Positions 1 through 6,151 of a DNA stretch of 9,421 nt are shown here, piece by piece. The position numbers were made by a program, and so were the translations under genes. The stretch is from Spirochaetales bacterium. Lineage in GTDB: Bacteria > Spirochaetota > Spirochaetia > DSM-27196 > SLST01. Position 1 is the first letter of the stretch; each line of letters begins with the position of its first letter. The notes beneath the pieces are model-generated. The model was not told where the DNA came from. It ran no database searches and saw only the letters and a program-made list of their open reading frames with translations. The stretch spans positions 1 through 9,421 of the forward strand of contig DAOWMR010000081.1 of assembly GCA_030642995.1 (NCBI GenBank). Reading direction: 5' to 3'.

Positions 1-862
1 CGAGGTAATCCGCCAGACCTATGGCGGACAGCTCCTTTGATGAATACAGATACTCATGCACGAGGGCAATGGCCATGATTCTATCGTCAGCTGCCGCAAG
101 CAGATCCTGCTTGGTGGAGTTCTCGTCATCCTCCCCATGCAACCGGATCATGCTTGCGATCAGTTGAAGGTCGTTCTTCGTGCGATGATGCAGCTCATGA
201 AGCAACAGCGCCCGCTCAGACGCCAACCGCTGGCTCCTGACCGCCGTGTCACGCAAACTGTTCTCGAGCTCCGCTCTGCGCTTGACCTCTCGCCGTAGTC
301 CTGTGGTGCGCTGTGCGACTTTGGTTTCCAATTCGTTTTCACGATTTTTTACCTGTTCCAGTCTTGTTCGAATGATGGCCACAAACAGGAAGGCGACGGC
401 GCCAGCTCCGAGCAAGACGTGCACAGATGCGAGAATCGCACCGGTACTGGCGAAGGCTGCACCAAAAAAGCAGCCGATATAGATGACAAGGGACGAGCCA
501 ATAATCGCCCAAGGCCGGCTTGTCAATGTGTCGTATTCTGATGCGAGCATCATCGCGACAATCAAGAACACAGTGCTAGTCAGATCCCCACCGTCTCCAT
601 CCAGCGCAGTTCCACAAGCAATGAGATAGCTTGTTACCACTTGGACTGTTCTACCCACCTTGCCGGTTCTCAGGGTTGCAAAAAGAAACACCATCCCAAC
701 AATGACCACTGCAATCACGTTAGGATTGACCAACGCTTGGAATACGGTATTGTCAAAATAGGCTATGAGACGTACGAAACTAACTGCCGCTAAGAGGATT
801 GAGGCAAGACCGACCGAGATAGCCACTTGGCGCTGTAGGAATGCGTTATAGTCCTGCTGCAC
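1..862 (-). CDS. Membrane sensor histidine kinase, HisKA_2 type, cut by left window edge
   Basis: This frame is open on the minus strand from a stop at 869-871 to the window edge, giving about 287 visible residues. From the GTG at 860-862 the translation shows roughly five hydrophobic segments (about residues 13-35, 45-70, 80-115, 125-145 and 148-170). A charged coiled-coil stretch follows (about 172-220), then the H-box ELHHRTKNDLQLIASMIRL at about 223-241, which is typical of HisKA_2 (PF07568) kinases; His226 is the likely phosphoacceptor. The sequence after it (DRIMAIALVHEYLY) also fits that family. The HATPase domain must lie beyond the window, so completeness cannot be judged. No partner response regulator is visible. 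No good Shine-Dalgarno precedes the GTG, and another GTG at 824-826 is possible. Sampled lines average about 50% GC, lower than the metabolic operon. The signal sensed is unknown. The family call is firm; the start is not. Confidence 0.85.
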   Translation of the reverse strand, partial: MQQDYNAFLQRQVAISVGLASILLAAVSFVRLIAYFDNTVFQALVNPNVIAVVIVGMVFLFATLRTGKVGRTVQVVTSYLIACGTALDGDGGDLTSTVFLIVAMMLASEYDTLTSRPWAIIGSSLVIYIGCFFGAAFASTGAILASVHVLLGAGAVAFLFVAIIRTRLEQVKNRENELETKVAQRTTGLRREVKRRAELENSLRDTAVRSQRLASERALLLHELHHRTKNDLQLIASMIRLHGEDDENSTKQDLLAAADDRIMAIALVHEYLYSSKELSAIGLADYL

Positions 863-894
863 GTCACGTCATAGTCTGACGTGCCGTGCAGCAG
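854..894. repeat. 18-bp near-perfect inverted repeat overlapping the kinase start
   Basis: The left arm is 854-871 (CTGCTGCACGTCACGTCA), the loop is TAGTC at 872-876, and the right arm is 877-894. The right arm's reverse complement, CTGCTGCACGGCACGTCA, matches the left arm at 17 of 18 positions. It sits just after the stop of the 910-1491 gene and contains the candidate GTG start (860-862) of the downstream kinase. On the minus strand it is followed by GGACTATAAC and not by a T-tract, so it is not a standard intrinsic terminator. A weak promoter-like pair overlaps it on the minus strand: ATGACG at 867-872 and TATAAC at 845-850, 16 bases apart. It could be an RNA hairpin hiding the kinase start, a transcript-end structure, or a dyad protein-binding site. 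The repeat is directly seen; the function is inference. Confidence 0.85.
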
Positions 895-909
895 TGTCAA
901 TGGCTTTTT

Positions 910-1491
910 CTAGAACTCCCAAGGGAGGATGCGGTCGAGCGACCACCAGCCGGCCTTGGTATCGAAGTCCCGGAGAATCATCTCCATCTCGGGGCACTGC
1001 ACCGCAGCGATTCGCGTTTCGAGATCTTCGCGGATCGCCTCGTAGTCAAACGTCCCGTTCTCGACAGGATTGTACTTGCCCCTCATTCTGTCCTCGACAG
1101 CGTCCTGCGAATAGTTAATGACCATGCAGAGCGCGAGCATGCTCATGCCCCTGCCGATGACGGCTTCGTCGCCGCCGATGAAGTTCATGCCGAGGCGCAA
1201 TCGCTCGAAGATGTCGGTGTCGTCTGCGGGTGTCGCGTTGAAGTAGGGCTTTGTGCTCTTGATGGAGAGCAGGTAGGTGCCCAGATTTGCAACTGCGGTC
1301 CGTTCCGCGTCGTGACAACCGGCCATCAGGGGGATTGCCGCAATAAGACGAGCGACAGGTTTGTTGTTGAACCATTCCCGCTCGTGAGGCTGCATTCTGA
1401 ACGCATCGGCGAGTGAATCGGCGATTTCGCTCCAGGTTGCCTCAAACTGTGCCATGGTGATCTTTGACCGTGTGGTTACCATCGTTTTCAC
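910..1491 (-). CDS. Unrecognised 193-residue protein
   Basis: I do not recognise this protein. It looks soluble and mostly helical, with no signal peptide, membrane segment or obvious catalytic motif. Visible landmarks are an N-terminal stretch with EATWSEIADSLADAF, a central Gly/Met-rich segment (LRLGMNFIGGDEAVIGRGMSM... in two halves around residues 105-125) and an aromatic C-terminus ending WWSLDRILPWEF. I chose the GTG at 1489-1491 because AGGAGG (1498-1503) sits six bases upstream. The longer ATG start at 1504-1506 would place that ribosome site inside codons 2 and 3, and the ATG at 1480-1482 lies 15 bases from it. The gene is preceded by a 185-base AT-rich spacer and is probably its own transcription unit. 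The downstream kinase gene begins within 50 bases, so the two may be co-transcribed. That the frame is coding is supported by the ribosome site and by strand agreement with its neighbours; the function is open. Confidence 0.8.
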   Translation of the reverse strand: MKTMVTTRSKITMAQFEATWSEIADSLADAFRMQPHEREWFNNKPVARLIAAIPLMAGCHDAERTAVANLGTYLLSIKSTKPYFNATPADDTDIFERLRLGMNFIGGDEAVIGRGMSMLALCMVINYSQDAVEDRMRGKYNPVENGTFDYEAIREDLETRIAAVQCPEMEMILRDFDTKAGWWSLDRILPWEF

Positions 1492-1676
1492 GTGGTACCT
1501 CCTCATAATGGTGTGGATAGGTCAGCGTATCACCGTTACGCGTAAGAAGAAAGAGGTTTTTCTCACATTAAATCCTCTATATTCATACAATATGTCGTTT
1601 TATGAGTATTTTTCTAAGGAATAAGATCGGCCATTCTATCGATGCAGAAATGCGTTCAAAGTGAACCTCTGTCCGA
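1492..1676 (-). promoter_or_regulatory. AT-rich intergenic spacer, probable promoter region of the 910-1491 gene
   Basis: This is the only sizeable gap between minus-strand genes and the only clearly AT-rich stretch, so it most likely holds the promoter for 910-1491 and the 3' end of the long operon. A -10-like TTTAAT is present on the minus strand at 1567-1572, but no well-spaced -35 partner is convincing. A perfect 10-bp palindrome, TTACGCGTAA, lies at 1536-1545 between that point and the ribosome site, and a nearby GCGTA/TACGC pair (1525-1529 and 1537-1541) overlaps it. A short 5-bp inverted repeat (GTTCA/TGAAC, 1654-1666) follows the lipoprotein stop but lacks a T-tract. No terminator is clear. 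The promoter role is inferred from position and composition. Confidence 0.4.
1498..1503 (-). promoter_or_regulatory. Strong ribosome binding site fixing a GTG start
   Basis: The minus strand reads AGGAGG, then TACCAC, then GTG. The six-base spacing is ideal for the GTG at 1489-1491 and rules against the in-frame ATG at 1504-1506, which lies upstream of the motif. Confidence 0.85.
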
Positions 1677-2549
1677 TTACCGCCGCAATGGAACGGTTCC
1701 GCTCACTGAGAACGGGAGATCCACGCTCGGAATAAGGGCGAGATCAGTTCCTACAACCGTGGCAAGGTCCAACTCATACTGCAGGCTGTTCTGACCCAGC
1801 AGTATGGTTCGCACGGTTCGACCGAGCGAGAGAAATCGCAACGTGAACGGCAGAGAGAGCACGGACTCCTGCTTCGCGGCTACGGACTGCCGGCGCGGGG
1901 CTGTTCCGCTCACCCACGGTTTGCCTTCCACTGCGAATTCATAGGAAAGCGAGTTGATGCTCAGGTCAAAGGTGTTCGGATTGCGCACGGCCAGCTCCAG
2001 CCGCATATCGGCGCCCGCGAGGCTGAGCGAGTCAAGGTGAACGGCTTTCAGGCGAACGGTTGGGACCCGCACGACCGGGAAGGTCCCGTCGGCCTGAACG
2101 GGCACCGAGATTGGCCCGAGCACGGGAAGATCAAATCGGAGCGTCAGGTTCACCTCATATGCAGCTTCTTCTGCATCGCCGAGAGACTGGACGGTATCGA
2201 CAAGATCCCGAAACCCGAATGCCACGGGAACTTTCAAACTGCTCGAGTCCATTGCGTCGATCTGGATGGCCTCCGATATATCCCCATCCAAAAATCGATT
2301 TCCTTCAATCAGAAGTTCGTAGGAGAACCCGCTCATGGAAATTCCGATTGGGTTTGGGTTGTCAATGGTTAGTTCCACGGTCACCTCGGCACCGTCAAAT
2401 GAGAGAGCGGTCAGTTCAGCGCCCTCTACTCGGACCTCTGGCCGCTCTACCGAAATAAGTGACCGGAGTGTCTCACACCCGGAAAATGCGGCAAGCAGAC
2501 CAACGACAACGATGAGCTTCACGGCGTGATGTGTGTAGCGTCGATTCAT
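1677..2549 (-). CDS. LEA type 2 (WHy-domain) lipoprotein with two tandem repeats
   Basis: This 290-residue protein opens with a lipoprotein signal peptide: Arg at 3-4, a hydrophobic core at about 9-22, then FSGC with the lipid-acceptor Cys25. Phe at -3 is looser than the enterobacterial LA(G/A)C rule but is tolerated in spirochaetes. The mature part holds two similar LEA2/WHy beta-sandwich units, about residues 34-160 and 162-287. Each carries the matching core: LTIDNPNPIGISMSGFSYEL at 60-79 and LAVRNPNTFDLSINSLSYEF at 186-205. Such proteins are membrane-anchored beta domains linked to desiccation or envelope stress; a specific role here is not known. I chose the ATG at 2547-2549 because GGAGGAAT sits directly upstream; the ATG eight codons earlier overlaps the preceding gene's end. 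The gene follows the GNAT-like gene by 11 bases and is the last of the long operon. Confidence 0.88.
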   Translation of the reverse strand: MNRRYTHHAVKLIVVVGLLAAFSGCETLRSLISVERPEVRVEGAELTALSFDGAEVTVELTIDNPNPIGISMSGFSYELLIEGNRFLDGDISEAIQIDAMDSSSLKVPVAFGFRDLVDTVQSLGDAEEAAYEVNLTLRFDLPVLGPISVPVQADGTFPVVRVPTVRLKAVHLDSLSLAGADMRLELAVRNPNTFDLSINSLSYEFAVEGKPWVSGTAPRRQSVAAKQESVLSLPFTLRFLSLGRTVRTILLGQNSLQYELDLATVVGTDLALIPSVDLPFSVSGTVPLRR

Positions 2550-2550
2550 G

Positions 2551-2558
2551 ATTCCTCC
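2551..2558 (-). promoter_or_regulatory. Ribosome binding site deciding the LEA2 lipoprotein start
   Basis: The minus strand reads GGAGGAAT immediately before C-ATG at 2547-2549. This supports the start that yields a proper signal peptide over the upstream in-frame ATG at 2571-2573. Confidence 0.8.
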
Positions 2559-2560
2559 AT

Positions 2561-3673
2561 TTATTTTATCCAAGCCCGGCGCCGTTTGTGCTGACGGTGC
2601 GGGAAGTTGTTCATCAGCAAGTTGACCTCGCGGTTATCCTCGAGCTCACCGCAAGTGGCCACCGTGTGAATGCTTCGGTCAATCAGTGACTGATAGAGCT
2701 CGGACATCAGCACCGCATTGACGCCGCTGGCCTGGTAGTCCGGTCTCACTCCGATCAGATAGAAGACCGCCTCAGTGGGTTTTGCGAGGGCTCGGAGAAG
2801 CGGGACAAATCCGACCGGGAACAATCGACCACGGGCCTTTTGCATTGCCCGCGACAATCGCGGCATAGCAACCTCAAAACCGACCACATCACTGTTGGTA
2901 TCCAGGACGATCTTGGTGAAATCCGGCTGTATGAAGCTGAAATACTGATCCACGTAAATATCGATCTGTTCCGGTGAGAGCGGCACGAATCCGTACAGGT
3001 TCACGAACGACGCATTGAGGACCTCGAATATCTGCCGAGCGTATGGGACGAGGTCTTTGGCTCGCCGGGCCTCAGCAAGCCGGAGTTTGTACTTATCGAA
3101 AACAATCGATTTCAGTCTGCCGAATCGCTCGTCCAGTTCTTCAGGAACGGTGATCTCGTATTCCAGCCAGTCCACATCCTTTCGATACCCGTGGATTTCC
3201 ATATGCCGGGGGTAGTACTCGTAGTTGTAGATCATGGGGAGGGTGCCGAGCTCTCCAAACCCGTCCACGAGCATGCCTTCCTTGTCCATATCCGTGAAGC
3301 CCATAGGCCCGTGAACCGCGGTTAACCCCTGTTGTACCGCCCATTCCTCCACAGCGCCGAGCAGGGCCCCCGAAACTTCCGGGTCATCCTCAAAGTCAAT
3401 CCATCCGAATCGCAGTTGCTTCTGTTCCCATCGCTCGTTGGCCTTGTCGTTCCGAATGCCCACGACCCGACCCACCGTTTTCCCGTTACGCTTTGCCAGC
3501 CAGAAACGCGCCTCGCAATAACTGAACGCCGGGTTTTTGTCCTTGCGGAAGGTACCCCATTCATCGGAGAACAGCGGCGGGATCCAGTTGTCGCAGTTCC
3601 GATAGAGGCGAAACGGATAGTGAATGAATTCACGAAGACCCCGACGTGTCTTGATCTCGGTAATGGTTACCAT
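2561..3673 (-). CDS. GNAT-related protein of the YghO-like family
   Basis: This 370-residue protein resembles the YghO-like family of putative N-acyltransferases, which is found across several bacterial phyla. Family hallmarks I recognise are the N-terminal FIHYPFRLYRNCDNWIPPLF (16-35), KNPAFSYCEARFWLAKRNGK (46-65), the GRVVGIRNDKANE strand-loop (68-80), HGPMGFTDMDKEGMLVDGFG (121-140), YNYEYYP (149-155) and a C-terminal GNAT-like unit with FYLIGVRPDYQASGVNAVLM (304-323). The last resembles an acetyl-CoA-binding strand and loop, though the usual Q/R-x-x-G-x-G/A pyrophosphate loop is not clear there. No substrate is established for the family, to my knowledge. The gene begins at the ATG at 3671-3673, 13 bases after the upstream stop, with a poor ribosome site, and ends 11 bases before the lipoprotein gene, so it is probably translated from the operon mRNA. 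It is cytoplasmic as far as can be seen. The family assignment is good; the reaction is unknown. Confidence 0.82.
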   Translation of the reverse strand: MVTITEIKTRRGLREFIHYPFRLYRNCDNWIPPLFSDEWGTFRKDKNPAFSYCEARFWLAKRNGKTVGRVVGIRNDKANERWEQKQLRFGWIDFEDDPEVSGALLGAVEEWAVQQGLTAVHGPMGFTDMDKEGMLVDGFGELGTLPMIYNYEYYPRHMEIHGYRKDVDWLEYEITVPEELDERFGRLKSIVFDKYKLRLAEARRAKDLVPYARQIFEVLNASFVNLYGFVPLSPEQIDIYVDQYFSFIQPDFTKIVLDTNSDVVGFEVAMPRLSRAMQKARGRLFPVGFVPLLRALAKPTEAVFYLIGVRPDYQASGVNAVLMSELYQSLIDRSIHTVATCGELEDNREVNLLMNNFPHRQHKRRRAWIK

Positions 3674-3686
3674 GGTTGCGGGAATA

Positions 3687-4124
3687 CTACACTAGAATCG
3701 CGGTGTCGGTCAGGGACAGAAGCTCAGCGGTGAGTTCTTCAAGGCGGGTCAGGTTGTACGGAAAGCTGTGGCAGAGCAGCTGACGGTGTACGCGTTGGAC
3801 CTCATCAAAATGGGGCCGGTTGGGAAGAAGCCCTGACACACCGAGACGTTCCTTGAGGACCGGGAGGAGATATCGACGGAGATCGGCGGCGAAATGTTGA
3901 AGCTGCTCGGCCCCGAATCGAACTGAGACCAGGTCCTCCGGGTAGATCTCCGTCACTGAAAGAAGTTGTCGTATCTGCCGGAGAGTCGTGAAATCTATTG
4001 GGAGATCGTCAATGATCATCGCCAGCCAACCCCGGTCAAAATGCCGGCCGAAGTGCTCGCGCAGGGCGGCGATTGCAGTGAGCAAAGATATCGTGCTGAT
4101 CGGTCGTATTGCTACATCCGCCAT
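3687..4124 (-). CDS. Unrecognised 145-residue protein downstream of ptb
   Basis: I do not recognise this protein. It begins MADVAIRPISTISLLTAIAA, has no signal peptide or cysteine motif, and is rich in Leu, Arg and Phe with a probably helical fold. A central segment (about 28-75) contains RGWLAMIIDDLPIDFTTLRQ and a YPEDLVSVRFG turn; the C-terminal half is amphipathic helix (LRRYLLPVLKERLG, about 82-95, and LTRLEELTAELLSLTD, 125-140). The frame stays open upstream to an ATG at 4293-4295, but that extension would lie antiparallel in phase inside ptb and reads as low-quality Arg/Ser/Pro sequence. I therefore use the ATG at 4122-4124, four bases after the ptb stop. This tight spacing suggests translational coupling to ptb. 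A role in 2-oxoacid fermentation is possible only by association. Orthologues with conserved synteny would support it as a real gene. Confidence 0.65.
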   Translation of the reverse strand: MADVAIRPISTISLLTAIAALREHFGRHFDRGWLAMIIDDLPIDFTTLRQIRQLLSVTEIYPEDLVSVRFGAEQLQHFAADLRRYLLPVLKERLGVSGLLPNRPHFDEVQRVHRQLLCHSFPYNLTRLEELTAELLSLTDTAILV

Positions 4125-4128
4125 CACT

Positions 4129-5058
4129 TCAATGATCGGCAGAAGACGCAAGCGCCAAAAGCAACGAGTGGTATTTGCTCTCCTCACTGTCGGCCCGGGA
4201 CGTGAGGATGATCGGCACCCGTGCACCCCCGACCACCCCGGCCATTGCGCCGCCGGCGAGAGTGGAGATGCTCTTATAGAGAACATTTCCGGCATCGATG
4301 CCCGGCATCAGGAGGATATCCGCATCACCGGCCACCGGACCGCCAATCCCCTTGATTGCTGCCGCTTCTGAAGAGATCGCAACATCAAGCCCAAACGGGC
4401 CGTCGACAATAGCGTCAAACGGGCGGGTCTCATCACTGAACCGCTGTGTGACAGCGGCGGCATCCAGTGTGCTCGGAACCTTCTCACTCACCTTCTCCAC
4501 CGGTGCGACACAGGCGACCTTTGGAACAGCGACACCGATGCTCCGTGCGATCTGTGCAGCATTGCGGATCAGCTCAACCTTGTCATCCACGGTTGGTTGA
4601 ACCGCGATGGCAGCATCCGTGATGATGAGCAATTTGTGATAGGTGGCAACGTCGGCAACGGCAACGTGACTGATCAGGGCGTCGGCAGGCAACAGGCCGA
4701 AGGACTTGTCCAGGACCGCTCGAACGAAGTCTGCGGTCTGCACGAGACCCTTCATGATGATATCTGCCGAGCCATCCCCGGCCATCCGGGCTGCCAGCCG
4801 TGATGCCGCGACTGAATCGGATTCGTCAATAATCTCGGCCGAGGAAATGTCTACATCCGCGTCCTTCGCGGTCCGGCGAATCTCTTCGGTCGGACCAATC
4901 AGGACAAAATCTGCGAGGCCGGTCGATATCGCCCGACCGATACACCCGATTACCTCCGGGTTGTTCCCCATCGCAACGGCAATTCGCTTTCGCTTTGCGT
5001 TGGAAGACCCCGTGTCCGGGAGAAACCCGAGCAATGTGGATTCGAGTCGAGTCGCCAT
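4129..5058 (-). CDS. ptb: Phosphate butyryltransferase (phosphate acyltransferase)
   Basis: This enzyme converts a short acyl-CoA plus phosphate to acyl-phosphate plus CoA, feeding butyrate kinase. At 309 residues it has the usual length for Ptb of the PTA_PTB family, which is shorter than most Pta. Motifs seen are IAVAMGNNPEVI (26-37), IMKGLVQT (101-108), LLIITDAAIAVQPT (143-156), DGPFGLDVAISSEAA (219-233), LLMPGIDAGNVLYKS (249-263) and the C-terminal SRADSEESKY (287-296), all characteristic of the family. The GPFGLD segment corresponds to the GP-LALD motif of butyryl-type enzymes. It lies six bases after the buk stop, the usual ptb/buk pairing but in the order buk then ptb. Next to a branched-chain-type 2-oxoacid oxidoreductase, isobutyryl-, isovaleryl- or 2-methylbutyryl-CoA are the likelier substrates. 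Family is confident; chain specificity is inferred. Confidence 0.93.
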   Translation of the reverse strand: MATRLESTLLGFLPDTGSSNAKRKRIAVAMGNNPEVIGCIGRAISTGLADFVLIGPTEEIRRTAKDADVDISSAEIIDESDSVAASRLAARMAGDGSADIIMKGLVQTADFVRAVLDKSFGLLPADALISHVAVADVATYHKLLIITDAAIAVQPTVDDKVELIRNAAQIARSIGVAVPKVACVAPVEKVSEKVPSTLDAAAVTQRFSDETRPFDAIVDGPFGLDVAISSEAAAIKGIGGPVAGDADILLMPGIDAGNVLYKSISTLAGGAMAGVVGGARVPIILTSRADSEESKYHSLLLALASSADH

Positions 5059-5064
5059 ATGTTC

Positions 5065-6141
5065 CTAGTACTCCTTTGCGGAAACGCGACCATTCAGAAC
5101 AGACAGCGCCGCACGGGCGAGTGAGACCATCTCGCGTTCGCCGGGGATGATCTCGATTGGCGCCAAGAAGCTGATTCGTCGGCTGATTTCGTTTACGAGG
5201 GCTTCATCGTACGCCATGCCGCCGGTAAGTACGATAACGTCAACCGATCCGGCGAGAGTCGCACCATGAGAAGCAATTTCCTTGCTGATCTGATAGGCCA
5301 TTGCCCGGAAAGCCATGCCGGCGTCCTCGTCATCGCGACCGATCCGCTCCTTGATCTCTTCGAGGCTATTGGTGCCGCAGTAGGCAACGAGACCGCCCCG
5401 CCCGGTCAGCATCTTCTTCAGTTCGCCCTGGGAGTATTTGCCGGAACGGACGAGTTCCACGACCTGTCCTGCGGGGAGCGTTCCCGCCCGCTCGGGTGAG
5501 AACGGACCTTCACCGTCCAATGCATTATTGACGTCAACCACGCGACCATGACGATGCGCCCCTACCGAACACCCTCCGCCCATGTGGGCCACAATAGCGT
5601 TGATCTCCTCGTACTCTTTCCCAAGACGCCTCGCCGCCTCCCGAGCGGCAGACTTCTGGTTGAGAGCGTGAAAGATGCTCCGCCGAGGCAACTGGGGAAG
5701 GCCTGACAGCCGAGCAACGTCATCCATCTCGTCAACGACAACCGGGTCCGCGATGAAGGCGGGGCACCCGGCCACATCGGCTATCGCCTGGGCAAGGATT
5801 GCGCCGAGGTTTGACGCGTGCTCGCCGTATTTCCCGACCGCAACGTCTGCTACCATCGGTTCGTTGACCTGGTAGACTCCGCTCTCCAGAGGACGGAGGA
5901 GCCCTCCCCTCCCGATCACTGCGTCAAGATTGGAGAGGTCAATGGAGTTGGAAGAGAGAAAGGCGTCAATTGCGGCCCGGCGAAATCCCGCTTGATCAAT
6001 GATCCGCGGGTACTGCACCAACTCATCCGTCGCGTGACGCAGGGCCTCGGAAATTGTCTCATCTTCACCGGAAAAGAGCGAGATCTTCGTGGAGGTAGAA
6101 CCAGGATTCAGTGCAAGAATGAGAGGCTGATTGGTTTTCAT
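5065..6141 (-). CDS. buk: Butyrate kinase (branched-chain acid kinase)
   Basis: This acetokinase-family (ASKHA) enzyme transfers phosphate from butyryl- or branched acyl-phosphate to ADP, making ATP and the free acid. The 358-residue length matches the Buk subfamily and is shorter than most acetate kinases. Signature 1, LALNPGSTSTKIS, is at 9-21; HALNQKSA at 158-165; the second signature IVAHMGGGCSVGAHRHGRVV at 183-202; and the Buk-like NALDGEGPFSPERAGTLP at 206-223. The ATP-site segment IVLTGGMAYDEALV is at 303-316. I use the ATG at 6139-6141; an upstream in-frame ATG at 6217-6219 would add 26 Arg/Pro-rich residues overlapping the oxidoreductase gene out of phase. The gap from the upstream stop is 10 bases (GGACTGAAGAA precedes ATG). 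All key signatures are intact. Acetate or propionate kinase activity is less likely given length and context. Confidence 0.93.
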   Translation of the reverse strand: MKTNQPLILALNPGSTSTKISLFSGEDETISEALRHATDELVQYPRIIDQAGFRRAAIDAFLSSNSIDLSNLDAVIGRGGLLRPLESGVYQVNEPMVADVAVGKYGEHASNLGAILAQAIADVAGCPAFIADPVVVDEMDDVARLSGLPQLPRRSIFHALNQKSAAREAARRLGKEYEEINAIVAHMGGGCSVGAHRHGRVVDVNNALDGEGPFSPERAGTLPAGQVVELVRSGKYSQGELKKMLTGRGGLVAYCGTNSLEEIKERIGRDDEDAGMAFRAMAYQISKEIASHGATLAGSVDVIVLTGGMAYDEALVNEISRRISFLAPIEIIPGEREMVSLARAALSVLNGRVSAKEY

Positions 6142-6151
6142 TTCTTCAGTC

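Noticed and set aside
845..872. Promoter for the kinase (ATGACG and TATAAC, 16 bases apart)
   Set aside because: The -35 match is only four of six and the pair would place the RNA start inside the coding region of the GTG start; noted as an alternative, not annotated.
854..894. Inverted repeat as a standard intrinsic terminator
   Set aside because: Neither side carries a run of T after the stem on the transcribed (minus) strand; the following bases are GGACTATAAC. It may still end transcripts in another way.
886..1416. Plus-strand open frame of 176 residues
   Set aside because: It lies antisense to the 910-1491 gene, which has an AGGAGG site and shares strand with all neighbours; the plus-strand product has no recognisable features and no ribosome site.
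1654..1666. GTTCA/TGAAC inverted repeat as terminator of the long operon
   Set aside because: Only five base pairs with a three-base loop, AT-leaning, and no T-tract follows; too weak to call.
3332..3733. Plus-strand open frame of 133 residues
   Set aside because: Antisense to the start of the well-conserved GNAT-like gene, with no independent coding evidence; the same holds for the other plus-strand frames across the vor/buk/ptb genes.
4125..4295. Longer start for the 145-residue protein, overlapping ptb
   Set aside because: The added 57 residues fall out of phase within the conserved C-terminus of ptb and read as low-complexity Arg/Ser/Pro sequence; the ATG four bases after the ptb stop is a far better start.
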